This document shows, one piece after another, positions 8,486 through 17,061 of a DNA stretch of 64,000 nucleotides. The DNA comes from Micrococcus sp. (lineage in GTDB: Bacteria > Actinomycetota > Actinomycetes > Actinomycetales > Micrococcaceae). Each line of letters opens with the position of its first letter. Position 1 is the first letter of the stretch. The position numbers and the translations under genes were made by a program. The stretch covers positions 1 through 64,000 of the forward strand of contig JASBVO010000010.1 of the NCBI GenBank assembly GCA_029961105.1, in the 5' to 3' direction. Under the pieces are notes generated by a model. It saw only the letters and a program-made list of their open reading frames with translations, searched no databases and was not told the DNA's origin.

Positions 8486-9466
8486 GTGAACGCGCGCCGC
8501 CCCCTGCCCCCGCCCCTGGACGAGGACTCCTTCTCCACCGCCGAGTTACGCGCCGCGGGACTCGGCCTCGACCGAACCACTGCCCGCGACGTCCAGCGGT
8601 TCTCCCACGGGCTATACCGCCCCTCCGGCCCTTCCCAGCCGTCCTGGGAATCCAGCGGACTGGCCGACCCCGGCCACGGGCTGTCCCCGCAGGACGTGCG
8701 GGCGCTGCTGCGCCACCGTACCGACGCCGTGGTCTCCCACCAGTCGGCAGGCCACCTCTACCAGGTGCCGCTCCTCCGGTGGACGTCCCCTCCGCACGCG
8801 TCGCTCCACGTGTCGGTCCCGCACGGAGGGTCCCGGATCCGGCGGGCAGGCATCGTGGAGCACCGTCGGGCCGTGCCGGAGGCCGACGTCGTCCATCGGC
8901 TCGGCATCCGGGTGACCGGTGCGGCGCGGACCTGGCTGGATCTCGCCACCGTGAGTCCACCGCTGGGGCGTGACGAGCTCGTCATCGCCGGGGACCACCT
9001 CGTCCGGCACCCCTGGCTGACCGGCGTGGGACGCACGGAGCCGCTCACCACGGTCGCGGAGATCCGTGCGGCCCTACAGCGCGCCGGACGGTTCCGCGGG
9101 GTGACCGCGGCCCGGGAGGCGCTCGAGCTCGTGCGCGTGGGCGCCGACTCCCCGCCCGAGACCAGGACGCGGCTGGCCCTGGTCGACGCCGGGCTGCCCG
9201 AGCCCGAGCTGCAGGTGCCGGCCGACCCGGCAGACCCGTACTCACCGCGGGCCGACCTGGGCCTGGTCCGGTGGAAGATCGCCCTGCAGTACGAGGGGTA
9301 CCACCACCGGGACGCCCGTCAGCAGGCTGCCGATGCCCGCCGGGACGTCTGGTTCCAGCTGCACGGCTGGCTGGTCATCAAGATCACGAGCGAGGACCTG
9401 CACGACGGCTTCCGCCGGGTCGTGCGCCTGGTCCGCGAGCGCATCGCGGCGTCCCCCGGTCGCTGA
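8486..9466 (+). CDS. AbiEi-like wHTH / DUF559-type putative nuclease
   Basis: A 326-residue protein common in actinobacteria and of unknown function. The N-terminal third (FSTAELRAAGLGLDRTTA, then GLYRPSG) looks like the winged-helix start of AbiEi-type proteins. The last 80 residues resemble the DUF559/Vsr-like PD-(D/E)XK fold: D257 in RADLGLV, then QYEGYHH with E270, then RRDVWFQLHGWLVIKITSEDL. I infer a nuclease-like domain; no toxin partner gene is adjacent. The GTG at 8486 was chosen because upstream residues are Pro-rich and unlike the family. The gene stands alone between two related palindromes. Confidence 0.65.
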   Translation: MNARRPLPPPLDEDSFSTAELRAAGLGLDRTTARDVQRFSHGLYRPSGPSQPSWESSGLADPGHGLSPQDVRALLRHRTDAVVSHQSAGHLYQVPLLRWTSPPHASLHVSVPHGGSRIRRAGIVEHRRAVPEADVVHRLGIRVTGAARTWLDLATVSPPLGRDELVIAGDHLVRHPWLTGVGRTEPLTTVAEIRAALQRAGRFRGVTAAREALELVRVGADSPPETRTRLALVDAGLPEPELQVPADPADPYSPRADLGLVRWKIALQYEGYHHRDARQQAADARRDVWFQLHGWLVIKITSEDLHDGFRRVVRLVRERIAASPGR

Positions 9467-9485
9467 CGCCCGTTCCGCTGTGGCC

Positions 9486-9545
9486 TTCCCGGGTCACGAA
9501 CCATGGGTGCGGACGCCGCGGACCCATGGTTTGCGACCCGGGAAC
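9486..9545. repeat. Palindromic element, copy 2
   Basis: An inverted repeat with 23-nt arms (left TTCCCGGGTCACGAACCATG + GGT; right arm complementary at 20 of 23 positions) and a short central region. The arms match those of the 8306-8363 element. It lies between the convergent DUF559-type gene and purC, so a bidirectional terminator role is possible. Confidence 0.65.
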
Positions 9546-9582
9546 GAGCCGGGGCCGGGGCCGGAACCGGGGCAGGCGCGGG

Positions 9583-10482
9583 TCAGGCGGAGAAGGGGCG
9601 GCCCGTGAGGCGCTCGTAGGCCTCCACATACCGGGCGCGGGTCCTCGCCACGACGTCGGCCGGCAGCTCCGGGGGCGCCTCACCCGAGTGCCGGTCCCAG
9701 CCGGACTCGGCCGAGGTCAGCCAGTCGCGGACGAACTGCTTGTCGAAGGAGGGCTGGGCGCGGCCCGGCTCGTAGTCTCCGGCGTCCCAGAAGCGGGAGG
9801 AGTCCGGGGTCAGGACCTCGTCGCCCAGCACGATCCGGCCCGAGGCGTCCAGGCCGTACTCGACCTTGGTGTCCGCCAGGATGATCCCGCGCTCGCGGGC
9901 GATGCGCTCGGCCCGGGTGTACACGTCCAGGGTCAGGTCCCGCAGCCGCTGCGCCGGGGACTCCCCGATCAGCCGGGCCATCTGCGCGAAGGTGATGTTC
10001 TCGTCGTGCTCGCCCACGTCCGCCTTGGCCGAGGGCGTGAAGATGGGCTCGTCCAGGCGCGAGCCGTCCACCAGCCCGGCAGGCAGCCGGATCCCGGTCA
10101 CGGTCCCGGACTCGCGGTACTCGGCCAGCCCGGAGCCGGTGAGGTAGCCGCGGGCAATGCACTCCACCTCGAACATGTCCAGCCGCTTGACGACCATCGC
10201 CCGCCCGGCCACGGCGGCCGGCACGTCCACGGACACCACGTGGTGCGGCACGTCGAGCTGCTCGAACCACCACAGGGACAACTGAGTCAGCACCGCGCCC
10301 TTGTCCGGGATCTCGGTGTCCAGCACGAAGTCATAGGCGCTGATCCGGTCAGAGGCCACCACGAGCAACGTCTCGGACCGCCCCGGCGCGGCATCGGCGG
10401 GCTCGTACAGGTCCCGGACCTTGCCGGAGTAGACGTGCCGCCAGCCGGGCAGTTCCAGCACCGCCGTGTCCAGCCCCGCCAT
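9583..10482 (-). CDS. purC: SAICAR synthetase (phosphoribosylaminoimidazole-succinocarboxamide synthase)
   Basis: A 299-residue protein of the purC family. It shows YSGKVRDLYE at the N-terminus, LLVVASDRISAYDFVL, the VVKRLDMFEVECIARGYLTGSG block, and LADTKVEYGLD followed by LGDEVLTPDSSRFWDAGDYEPG. It condenses CAIR with aspartate using ATP in step 8 of purine synthesis. Its ATG overlaps the purD stop by one base (TGATG), so purD-purC form a coupled unit. Confidence 0.97.
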   Translation of the reverse strand: MAGLDTAVLELPGWRHVYSGKVRDLYEPADAAPGRSETLLVVASDRISAYDFVLDTEIPDKGAVLTQLSLWWFEQLDVPHHVVSVDVPAAVAGRAMVVKRLDMFEVECIARGYLTGSGLAEYRESGTVTGIRLPAGLVDGSRLDEPIFTPSAKADVGEHDENITFAQMARLIGESPAQRLRDLTLDVYTRAERIARERGIILADTKVEYGLDASGRIVLGDEVLTPDSSRFWDAGDYEPGRAQPSFDKQFVRDWLTSAESGWDRHSGEAPPELPADVVARTRARYVEAYERLTGRPFSA

Positions 10483-11768
10483 CAGCGCACCTCCCCTGCC
10501 GGAACGGTGATCTGCCCGAGCTCGGCCTTCAGCGCGATGTCCGTGCGGTGCCGGGAGCCCGGCAGCGAGATCAGCCCCACGCCCTCATACGCCCGCGCCC
10601 GCGCGGCGGCCAGGCTCTCCCCCAGCCCGACGACGGCCAGGACCCGTCCGCCGGCGGCGACCAGTCCGCCGTCGGGCCCGGTGCCGGTGCCGGCGTGCAG
10701 GACGGACACGCCGTCCAGGGCCTCGGCGGCCTCGACCCCGGTCAGTGCCCCGCCCTTGACGGGGGCCTCGGGGTAGCCCTCGGCGGCGATGACCACGTCC
10801 ACGGCGTGCTTCTCCGACCAGTCCAGCTCACGTAGCCCGGCCAGCCGGCCGGTGGCGGCGTCCATCAGCAGCCGGCCCAGCGGCGTGCGCAGCCGGGCCA
10901 GCACGGCCTGCGTCTCGGGGTCGCCGAAGCGCACGTTGAACTCGATGACCCGGATCCCGCGGGCCGTCAGGGCCAGTCCGCAGTACAACACGCCGGAGAA
11001 AGGGGTGCCACGGTCGGCCATGGTGGCGATGACCGGGCGGGCCACCTGCTCCATGACCTCCTCCACGAAGTCGCCGGGCAGCCAGTCCAGCGGGCTGTAC
11101 GCGCCCATGCCGCCGGTGTTCGGGCCGGTGTCCCCGTCCCCGATCCGCTTGAAGTCCTGGGCGGGGGCCAGCGGGACGGCATTGGTGCCGTCCGAGAGCA
11201 CGAACAGGGAGACCTCGGGGCCGTCCAGGTACTCCTCGATGACCACGGTGCCGCCGGCGGCGAAGCAGGCGCGTGCATGGGCCAGGGCCTGGCCGCGGTC
11301 GGAGGTGACCACCACGCCCTTGCCGGCGGCCAGCCCGTCGTCCTTGACCACGTACGGGGCACCGAACTCGTCCAGCGCCGCGGCGGCCTCCTCCTCCGTG
11401 GCACAGGAGTGCGCGGCGGCGGTGGGGACGCCGGCCTGGGCCATGACGTCCTTGGCGAAGGACTTCGAGGCCTCCAGCTCGGCCGCGGCCCGGGAGGGGC
11501 CGAAGACGGTGAGGCCGGCCGCGCGCAGGGCGTCGGAGACGCCGGCGGCCAGGGGTGCCTCGGGGCCGACGACGACCAGGTCGGCTCCCAGCTCCCGCCA
11601 GTCGGTGACGGTCGTGGCGTCGGTGGCGTCCACCGCGTGCACCGGCACGTCGAGCGCGATGCCGGCGTTTCCTGGTGCCGCGTGGACCTCGCGGACGGAG
11701 GGGTCGCGCAGCAGGGCGCGGACGATGGCATGCTCACGGCCGCCTGAGCCGAGGACGAGGATCTTCAC
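10482..11768 (-). CDS. purD: Phosphoribosylamine-glycine ligase (GARS)
   Basis: A 428-residue ATP-grasp enzyme joining phosphoribosylamine and glycine. MKILVLGSGGREHAIVRALL opens the protein; the ATP-grasp core shows AGVPTA, PYVVKDDGLAAGKGVVVT, VVIEEYLDGPEVSLFVLSDG, then NTGGMGAYSP and IEFNVRFGDPETQ. The GTG at 11768 fits the family start exactly; an in-frame upstream extension is unlike the family. A TAGGCT box lies 8 nt before this GTG, so the mRNA may be nearly leaderless. purC follows. Confidence 0.97.
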   Translation of the reverse strand: MKILVLGSGGREHAIVRALLRDPSVREVHAAPGNAGIALDVPVHAVDATDATTVTDWRELGADLVVVGPEAPLAAGVSDALRAAGLTVFGPSRAAAELEASKSFAKDVMAQAGVPTAAAHSCATEEEAAAALDEFGAPYVVKDDGLAAGKGVVVTSDRGQALAHARACFAAGGTVVIEEYLDGPEVSLFVLSDGTNAVPLAPAQDFKRIGDGDTGPNTGGMGAYSPLDWLPGDFVEEVMEQVARPVIATMADRGTPFSGVLYCGLALTARGIRVIEFNVRFGDPETQAVLARLRTPLGRLLMDAATGRLAGLRELDWSEKHAVDVVIAAEGYPEAPVKGGALTGVEAAEALDGVSVLHAGTGTGPDGGLVAAGGRVLAVVGLGESLAAARARAYEGVGLISLPGSRHRTDIALKAELGQITVPAGEVR

Positions 11769-11804
11769 GGTGCCCAAGCCTAGACCGTCCCGTAGCCTGA
11801 ACCC

Positions 11805-12101
11805 ATGAGCACCCCGTCCACCGGCCCCGACCCGCGCGACCAGCCGGGCCACCAGGACTACGCCTACGGCCGCCTCTACGGCCGCGCGCCCCGCCCCGGA
11901 GGGCCCGGCCGCTCGGGCGCCGCCCTGTCCACGGTCTACACCTTCGTGCTGGTGTGGGTGACCACGGCGCTGATCATGTGGTTCGGCAGCCGACTGCTCG
12001 GCTTCGAGCGGGGTGACATCGGCGCCGCGGTGGTCTCCCTGGTCGTCTCGCTGGCCGCCGCGATCGCGATCACCGCCTGGGCCCGGCGCCGCCGGCGCTG
12101 A
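11805..12101 (+). CDS. Small two-helix membrane protein
   Basis: A 98-residue protein. A Pro/Gly-rich N-terminal half (about 40 residues) precedes two hydrophobic segments, YTFVLVWVTTALIMWFGSRLL and GAAVVSLVVSLAAAIAITAW, and an Arg-rich end (RRRRR). No known domain recognised. It is divergent from purD with 36 nt between starts. The TAGCCT -10 box (11793-11798) ends 6 nt before the ATG, so it should be leaderless. Confidence 0.75.
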   Translation: MSTPSTGPDPRDQPGHQDYAYGRLYGRAPRPGGPGRSGAALSTVYTFVLVWVTTALIMWFGSRLLGFERGDIGAAVVSLVVSLAAAIAITAWARRRRR

Positions 12102-12123
12102 GGTCACGCCTACAGTGGTGACC

Positions 12124-13176
12124 ATGTCCCAGCCGTCCGCCGCGCAGCAGTCACCGTCCGCCACCTTCTCCGCCGCCGAGGCCGTGGAACTGGTCCACGT
12201 GGTCCGCAACGGCTTCATCGAGTCCCGCACCACCGGCTCGGCCGTGGTCACCGCACCGGACGGTTCGGTGCTGGCCTCCCTCGGGGCCCCGGAGGCTCTC
12301 ATCTACCCGCGGTCCACCCTCAAGCCCCTGCAGGCCATCGCCTCGCTGCGCCGGGGCGCCCGGATGGTGGACGAGCAGATCGCCCTGGCCTGCGGCTCCC
12401 ACCGCGGCACCGCCCGGCACCGCCAGACCGCGGCCACGATCCTGTCCTACGCGGGCATGGACGAGTCCTTCCTGCAGTGCCCGCCGGCCTGGCCGGCCGA
12501 TCCCGCCGGCATCATCCAGCTGGCGCGCGATGCCGGACCCGAGGGCCCGGTGCAGACCCCGCTGGCCTACAACTGCTCCGGCAAGCACGCCGGCTTCCTC
12601 TCCGCCTGCAAGCACGGCGGCCACGACCCGGCCACGTACCTGGACCTGGACCACCCCGTGCAGGGCGAGGTCGCCGCGGTGCTGGAGCAGTACTGCGGCG
12701 AGCCGGTGGTCCGTTGGGGCGTGGACGGCTGTGGGGCGCCGGCCCCCGTGCTGTCCCTGACCGGGCTGGCCCGCGGCTTCGGCACGGTCGCGGCCGCCCC
12801 GCACCGCCGGGATGCCGAGGTGCACGCCGCCTCGGTCGCCACCGCCATGCTCGAGCACCCCTGGGCCGTCCACGGGGAGACGAACACCAACACCGTGGTG
12901 ATCCGGGAACTGGGCCTGCTGGCCAAGCTCGGGGCGGACGGGGTGATGGCCATGGCGGCGCCGGACGGCACCTCGGTGGCGGTCAAGGCGCTCGACGGCG
13001 GCACCCGCGCGGGGAACCTCGTGGCCCTGGTGCTGCTGGCCCAGTTCGCCCCCGACCAGGTGGACCTCGAGGCCCTGCCCGGCGTGCTGGAGACGGTGGC
13101 CCCGAAGATCCTGGGCCGCGGGGAGCCGGTCGGCCGCGTGCAGCTGGCCCGCCCCGCGCTGGACCTGCTGGACTGA
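12124..13176 (+). CDS. Asparaginase, L-asparaginase II family
   Basis: A 350-residue protein of the actinobacterial/rhizobial asparaginase II family (not the AnsB type). It shows [16 protein letters not shown], the [11 protein letters not shown] motif with a nucleophile-type Ser and Lys (SxxK), [21 protein letters not shown] and VDGCGAPAP. Expected reaction: L-asparagine to aspartate plus ammonia, in the cytosol. The ATG at 12124 follows a TACAGT -10 box by 7 nt (leaderless). The sterol-carrier gene follows at 11 nt. Confidence 0.9.
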   Translation: MSQPSAAQQSPSATFSAAEAVELVHVVRNGFIESRTTGSAVVTAPDGSVLASLGAPEALIYPRSTLKPLQAIASLRRGARMVDEQIALACGSHRGTARHRQTAATILSYAGMDESFLQCPPAWPADPAGIIQLARDAGPEGPVQTPLAYNCSGKHAGFLSACKHGGHDPATYLDLDHPVQGEVAAVLEQYCGEPVVRWGVDGCGAPAPVLSLTGLARGFGTVAAAPHRRDAEVHAASVATAMLEHPWAVHGETNTNTVVIRELGLLAKLGADGVMAMAAPDGTSVAVKALDGGTRAGNLVALVLLAQFAPDQVDLEALPGVLETVAPKILGRGEPVGRVQLARPALDLLD

Positions 13177-13187
13177 GGACGGCCGGG

Positions 13188-13574
13188 GTGTCCGTCAAGC
13201 GCCGCATCACCGCCGACGCCGGCCGCGCCGCCGTCCGGGCCTGGTCCCTCGCCCGCGAGGCGGGACCGGAGGAGGCCGCCGCCCTGCCCCGCACGGCCCG
13301 CGCCACGGCCGTGCGCTACCTGCTGGAGGAGCTCGCCGACCGCGCCCCCGGCAACTCCGTGGAGGTGCGCGTCCCGCCGTTCGGGGTCTGCCAGTGCATC
13401 GAGGGCCCTCGGCACACCCGCGGCACTCCGCCGAACGTGATCGAGACGGACCCGGCGACGTGGCTGGAACTGGCCACGGGCCTGATCGGGTGGGGCGCCG
13501 CCGTCGCGGCCGGCAGGGTGCTGGCCTCCGGGTCCCGGGCCGACCTGTCCGGCTGGCTGCCGCTGACCCGATAG
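13188..13574 (+). CDS. Sterol carrier family protein (Rv0807-like)
   Basis: A 128-residue protein of the conserved actinobacterial family that sits next to purF in many genomes (Rv0807 in Mycobacterium). It contains [28 protein letters not shown] followed by [18 protein letters not shown] and ATGLIGW. It is annotated as sterol-carrier-like; the ligand and role are unknown. The GTG at 13188 is chosen; the reading frame upstream lies inside the asparaginase gene. Probably cotranscribed with the asparaginase. Confidence 0.75.
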   Translation: MSVKRRITADAGRAAVRAWSLAREAGPEEAAALPRTARATAVRYLLEELADRAPGNSVEVRVPPFGVCQCIEGPRHTRGTPPNVIETDPATWLELATGLIGWGAAVAAGRVLASGSRADLSGWLPLTR

Positions 13575-13584
13575 CGTGGCCGTC

Positions 13585-14946
13585 ATGGGGGAATCGACGG
13601 TCGAGCACCGTGACCGCACTGCACACCGCTCGCGCACCGCGCTGTACCTGGCGCTGCCGGCGGCCGTGGCCGTCCGCGTGCTGGGGACGCTGGGCAGCAG
13701 CCTGCTGATCGGCGCGCTGGTCTCCTCGGCGTCCAGCCCCTCCCTGGCCACGGTCTTCATGGTCTTCGACGTGGGCATCTCGCTGGCGGTCCTGGCGTTG
13801 TGCGGCGCCGCGGTCCCCGCCCACGTGACCGCGGAACGCCCGGGCCGGCCCCGCCACCGTGCCCGGACCCTGGCCTGGTCGGCCCTGGCAGCCTCCCTGG
13901 TCCTCGGCGCGGTCTACTCCCTGCTCTGGCACACCGGCCTGGCCGACGGGCTCGTCATGGCACCGCACGTCAATACCGTGATGTCCGCCCTCGGCCTGCT
14001 GCTGGCCGCCCTCGCCCTGCTCGCCGGCGTCGCGGCCGCCATCCGCGCCCCGGAGCGTCCCGGCCGTCCCGGCCGTCCCCCCGCCATCGTGGCCGCGGTG
14101 GCCACGCCGGCGGCCCTGCTGACCCCGGTGGCCGGGATGCTCGCGGGCTCCGCGGGGGCCCACACCGTGGCCGCGTACGCCGGAGTCGTCCTCGCCGCGG
14201 TGGGCCTGGGGGCCGCCGTCGTGGCCCTGCGCCGCGAGTCAGCAGGCACGGCAGCTCCGGCGGCGCGCCGTGCGGCTGGGGGAACAGGGGAAGCAGACAG
14301 CCGCGGTCGCCGCTGCCTGCGCTACCTCGCCACCCCGCTGGCGCTCCTGGCCCTGGGCCTCGCGGTGCCGGCACTGGCAGCCGACGACGACGGCGCGCTC
14401 GCCGTCCTCGCCCTGGCCACCGCCTTCGCGCTCGCCCTGGCGGCGATCGCCGGGGCGGTCCTCGATGTCCGGGCCGAGCGCCGGGCCGGCCGGGTCCGGG
14501 TGGCCGCGGGCCTGGCCGCGGGGACCGTCCCGCTGGCCGTCACCGTGGTCCCGGTCGCCGTGGCCCTCGCCACGGTGTCCGGCGACGAGAGCGGCTGGGC
14601 CGTGCTGGGGGCCCTGTTCGTCAGCGTCCCGCTCGCGGCGGTGGTGGCCCTGCTCGGGCTCGTCGCGGCGATCGTGGCGGCCTCCGCCCGCCAGTACGCG
14701 GGCCGGGCGGCCGCGACCAGCGTGCTGTGCACCGCGCTCATCCCGGTCGCGCTGCTGCTGTTCGTGCCGCTGCAGGCCGCGGGAGCCGCCGTGGCCTCCG
14801 CCGTGCTGGCCGGGCTCCTGCTGCTCGCGGCGCTGGTCACCGGGCTGGCCGCCGTCGGCTCGGGCGGTGCCCGTGGTGACGGCTCCCCGCGCGCCGGGAC
14901 GCCGGCCGCCCCAGCGGATGCCGCCCCGCAGAACCCGTACCGCTGA
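13585..14946 (+). CDS. Polytopic membrane protein, unknown function
   Basis: A 453-residue protein, mostly Ala/Val/Leu-rich transmembrane segments (roughly ten to twelve), with short charged loops and a C-terminus PADAAPQNPYR. No family recognised. The ATG at 13585 is preferred over the GTG at 13576 because a TAGCGT box (13572-13577) ends 7 nt before it and overlaps the GTG. It lies between the sterol-carrier gene and purF. Confidence 0.7.
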   Translation: MGESTVEHRDRTAHRSRTALYLALPAAVAVRVLGTLGSSLLIGALVSSASSPSLATVFMVFDVGISLAVLALCGAAVPAHVTAERPGRPRHRARTLAWSALAASLVLGAVYSLLWHTGLADGLVMAPHVNTVMSALGLLLAALALLAGVAAAIRAPERPGRPGRPPAIVAAVATPAALLTPVAGMLAGSAGAHTVAAYAGVVLAAVGLGAAVVALRRESAGTAAPAARRAAGGTGEADSRGRRCLRYLATPLALLALGLAVPALAADDDGALAVLALATAFALALAAIAGAVLDVRAERRAGRVRVAAGLAAGTVPLAVTVVPVAVALATVSGDESGWAVLGALFVSVPLAAVVALLGLVAAIVAASARQYAGRAAATSVLCTALIPVALLLFVPLQAAGAAVASAVLAGLLLLAALVTGLAAVGSGGARGDGSPRAGTPAAPADAAPQNPYR

Positions 14947-14948
14947 GA

Positions 14949-14992
14949 CCCACGCGGCGCCCGCGCGGCGCCCACGCGGCGCCCACGCGGCG
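14949..14992. repeat. Four tandem copies of an 11-bp unit
   Basis: CCCACGCGGCG repeated four times (the second copy has G for A), immediately after the stop of the membrane protein gene and before the small membrane protein ahead of purF. No obvious function. Confidence 0.7.
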
Positions 14993-15044
14993 CCCGCCCG
15001 ACGCACGGCCCGGCCGCGGCCCGCACGCCAGTACCATGGACGGC

Positions 15045-15470
15045 ATGACTTCTGCCCCCGACGGCCCCGCGGACGATCCCGCCGTCCCCCCGAAACGGCC
15101 GGACCCGGACGCCCTGGAACACCGTGACCTGGTGGTCCGGCGTGCCCCGAAGGTGCAGGTCTTCCTGCTGGGCGGCGCCCTGCTCGGCGTCCTGGCGGCC
15201 CTGGTCGTCGCCCTGATCGGACCGGCGAACCCCGAGTTCACGCTCGGGTCCATCTTCGGGTACTTCGTGGTGATCTTCGGGATCATCGGCGTGGGCGTGG
15301 GCGGACTGGTCTGGCTGGCGCTGGACCGCCGGTCCCGCAAGCACGCCCGCACGGTGCACGCCCGGGCCGTGACGGACCCGGCGGCCGCCGACTACGCCGT
15401 GGACCCCTCCGATCTGCAGCAGTGGCGCGAGAAGTGGGACAATGAGGGACGTGACGACGATGCGCGGTGA
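15045..15470 (+). CDS. Small membrane protein upstream of purF
   Basis: A 141-residue protein. It has an acidic/Pro-rich N-terminus, two membrane segments (VFLLGGALLGVLAALVVALI and IFGYFVVIFGIIGVGVGGLV), then a basic cytoplasmic tail ending in LQQWREKWDNEGRDDDAR. Genes of this type often precede purF in Micrococcaceae; function unknown. The ATG at 15045 is chosen over 15036 because TACCAT (15032-15037) ends 7 nt before it. The 3' end overlaps the start of purF by 11 nt in another frame, so the two are probably cotranscribed. Confidence 0.75.
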   Translation: MTSAPDGPADDPAVPPKRPDPDALEHRDLVVRRAPKVQVFLLGGALLGVLAALVVALIGPANPEFTLGSIFGYFVVIFGIIGVGVGGLVWLALDRRSRKHARTVHARAVTDPAAADYAVDPSDLQQWREKWDNEGRDDDAR

Positions 15471-17061
15471 CGGCAGGCTGACCCACGACCTGGATCCCCA
15501 CGAGAAGGGCCCGCAGGACGAGTGCGGCGTCTTCGGCGTCTGGGCCCCCGGCGAGGACGTCGCGAAGCTGGCCTACTACGGCCTCTACGCCCTGCAGCAC
15601 CGCGGCCAGGAGTCCGCGGGCATCGCCACCTCGGACGGCAAGCGCATCTCCGTCTACAAGGACCTCGGCCTGGTCTCCCAGGTGTTCGACGAGGCGACCC
15701 TGAACACCCTGACCGGGCACATCGCCGTCGGGCACTGCCGGTACTCGACCACCGGCGGCAACAACTGGGCCAACGCCCAGCCCACCCTGGGGGCGACGTC
15801 GGCCGGTACCGTCGCGCTGGGACACAACGGCAACCTGGTGAACTCCGCCGAGCTGCACCGCATGGTGCAGGAACGCTACGGCCGGCAGACCCGCGGCGAG
15901 CTGGCCCAGGGCAACACGACCGACACCGCCCTGGTCACCGCGCTGCTGCAGGGCGAGGAGGGCGCGACCCTCGAGGAGACCGCCATCGCGCTGCTGCCGC
16001 AGATCCGGGGCGCGTTCAGCTTCGTGTTCATGGACGAGCACACCCTCTACGCCGCGCGTGATCCCCACGGGGTGCGCCCGCTGGTGCTGGGGCGGCTGGA
16101 GCGCGGCTGGGTGGTCGCCTCGGAGCAGTCGGCCCTGGCCACCGTGGGCGCCGGCTTCATCCGCGAGGTCTCCCCCGGCGAGCTGATCGCGATCGACGAG
16201 GACGGCATCCGCTCCACCCGGTTCGCCCAGGCCACCCCGGCGCACTGCGTCTTCGAGTACGTCTACCTCGCCCGCCCGGACGCCGCCCTCAACGGCCGCT
16301 CCGTGTACGAGGCCCGCGGCGAGATGGGCCGGGCGCTGGCCCGGGAGAACCCGGTGGACGCCGACGTCGTCATCCCGGTCCCCGAGTCCGGCACGCCCGC
16401 GGCCGTGGGGTACGCCACGGAGTCCGGCATCCCGTTCGGCCAGGGCTTCGTCAAGAATTCGTACGTGGGACGCACCTTCATCCAGCCGTCCCAGACCCTG
16501 CGCCAGCTGGGCATCCGGCTCAAGCTCAACGTCCAGCCGGCCGTGGTGGCCGGCAAGCGCGTGGTCGTCGTGGACGACTCGATCGTGCGCGGCAACACCC
16601 AGCGGGCCATCGTGCGGATGCTGCGGGAGGCCGGTGCCCGGGAGGTGCACGTGCGCATCTCCTCCCCGCCGGTGAAGTGGCCCTGTTTCTACGGCATCGA
16701 CTTCGCCTCCCGGGCGGAGCTGATCGCCAACGGTGCGGGGGTGGCGGAGATCGCCGCCTCGATCGGCGCCGACTCCCTCGAGTACATCTCCGAGGACGGG
16801 ATGATCCAGGCCACCGAGCAGCCCCGCGAGCGGCTGTGCACCGCCTGCTTCACGGGGGACTACCCCATCCCGCTGCCCAGCGAGGACGAGCGGGGCAAGC
16901 ACCTGCTGGAGAAGCCCGCCTCCACTCCGGCGCCCGACCCGGCATCCAACCCCGACTCCACGGTGAACCCGGCCGCCCGGCCCGGCGCCGTCGGCGAGGA
17001 CCCGGGCCCCGGGGCCTCCCTGGAAGCCCTGCTGACCGAGACCGACAGGACCCCGTTGTGA
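15460..17061 (+). CDS. purF: Amidophosphoribosyltransferase
   Basis: A 533-residue enzyme of the first committed step of purine synthesis (PRPP + glutamine to phosphoribosylamine). A short propeptide, MRGDGRLTHDLDPHEKGPQDE, ends before the catalytic Cys of CGVFGVW (about residue 22). The glutaminase domain continues through YYGLYALQHRGQESAG and CRYSTTGGNNWANAQP. The phosphoribosyltransferase domain carries VVVVDDSIVRGNT. Cysteines in PPVKWPCFYGID and LCTACFTGDYP fit the Fe-S type. The ATG at 15460 matches relatives; ATG 15442 and GTG 15451 are alternatives. It overlaps purM by GTGA. Confidence 0.95.
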   Translation: MRGDGRLTHDLDPHEKGPQDECGVFGVWAPGEDVAKLAYYGLYALQHRGQESAGIATSDGKRISVYKDLGLVSQVFDEATLNTLTGHIAVGHCRYSTTGGNNWANAQPTLGATSAGTVALGHNGNLVNSAELHRMVQERYGRQTRGELAQGNTTDTALVTALLQGEEGATLEETAIALLPQIRGAFSFVFMDEHTLYAARDPHGVRPLVLGRLERGWVVASEQSALATVGAGFIREVSPGELIAIDEDGIRSTRFAQATPAHCVFEYVYLARPDAALNGRSVYEARGEMGRALARENPVDADVVIPVPESGTPAAVGYATESGIPFGQGFVKNSYVGRTFIQPSQTLRQLGIRLKLNVQPAVVAGKRVVVVDDSIVRGNTQRAIVRMLREAGAREVHVRISSPPVKWPCFYGIDFASRAELIANGAGVAEIAASIGADSLEYISEDGMIQATEQPRERLCTACFTGDYPIPLPSEDERGKHLLEKPASTPAPDPASNPDSTVNPAARPGAVGEDPGPGASLEALLTETDRTPL

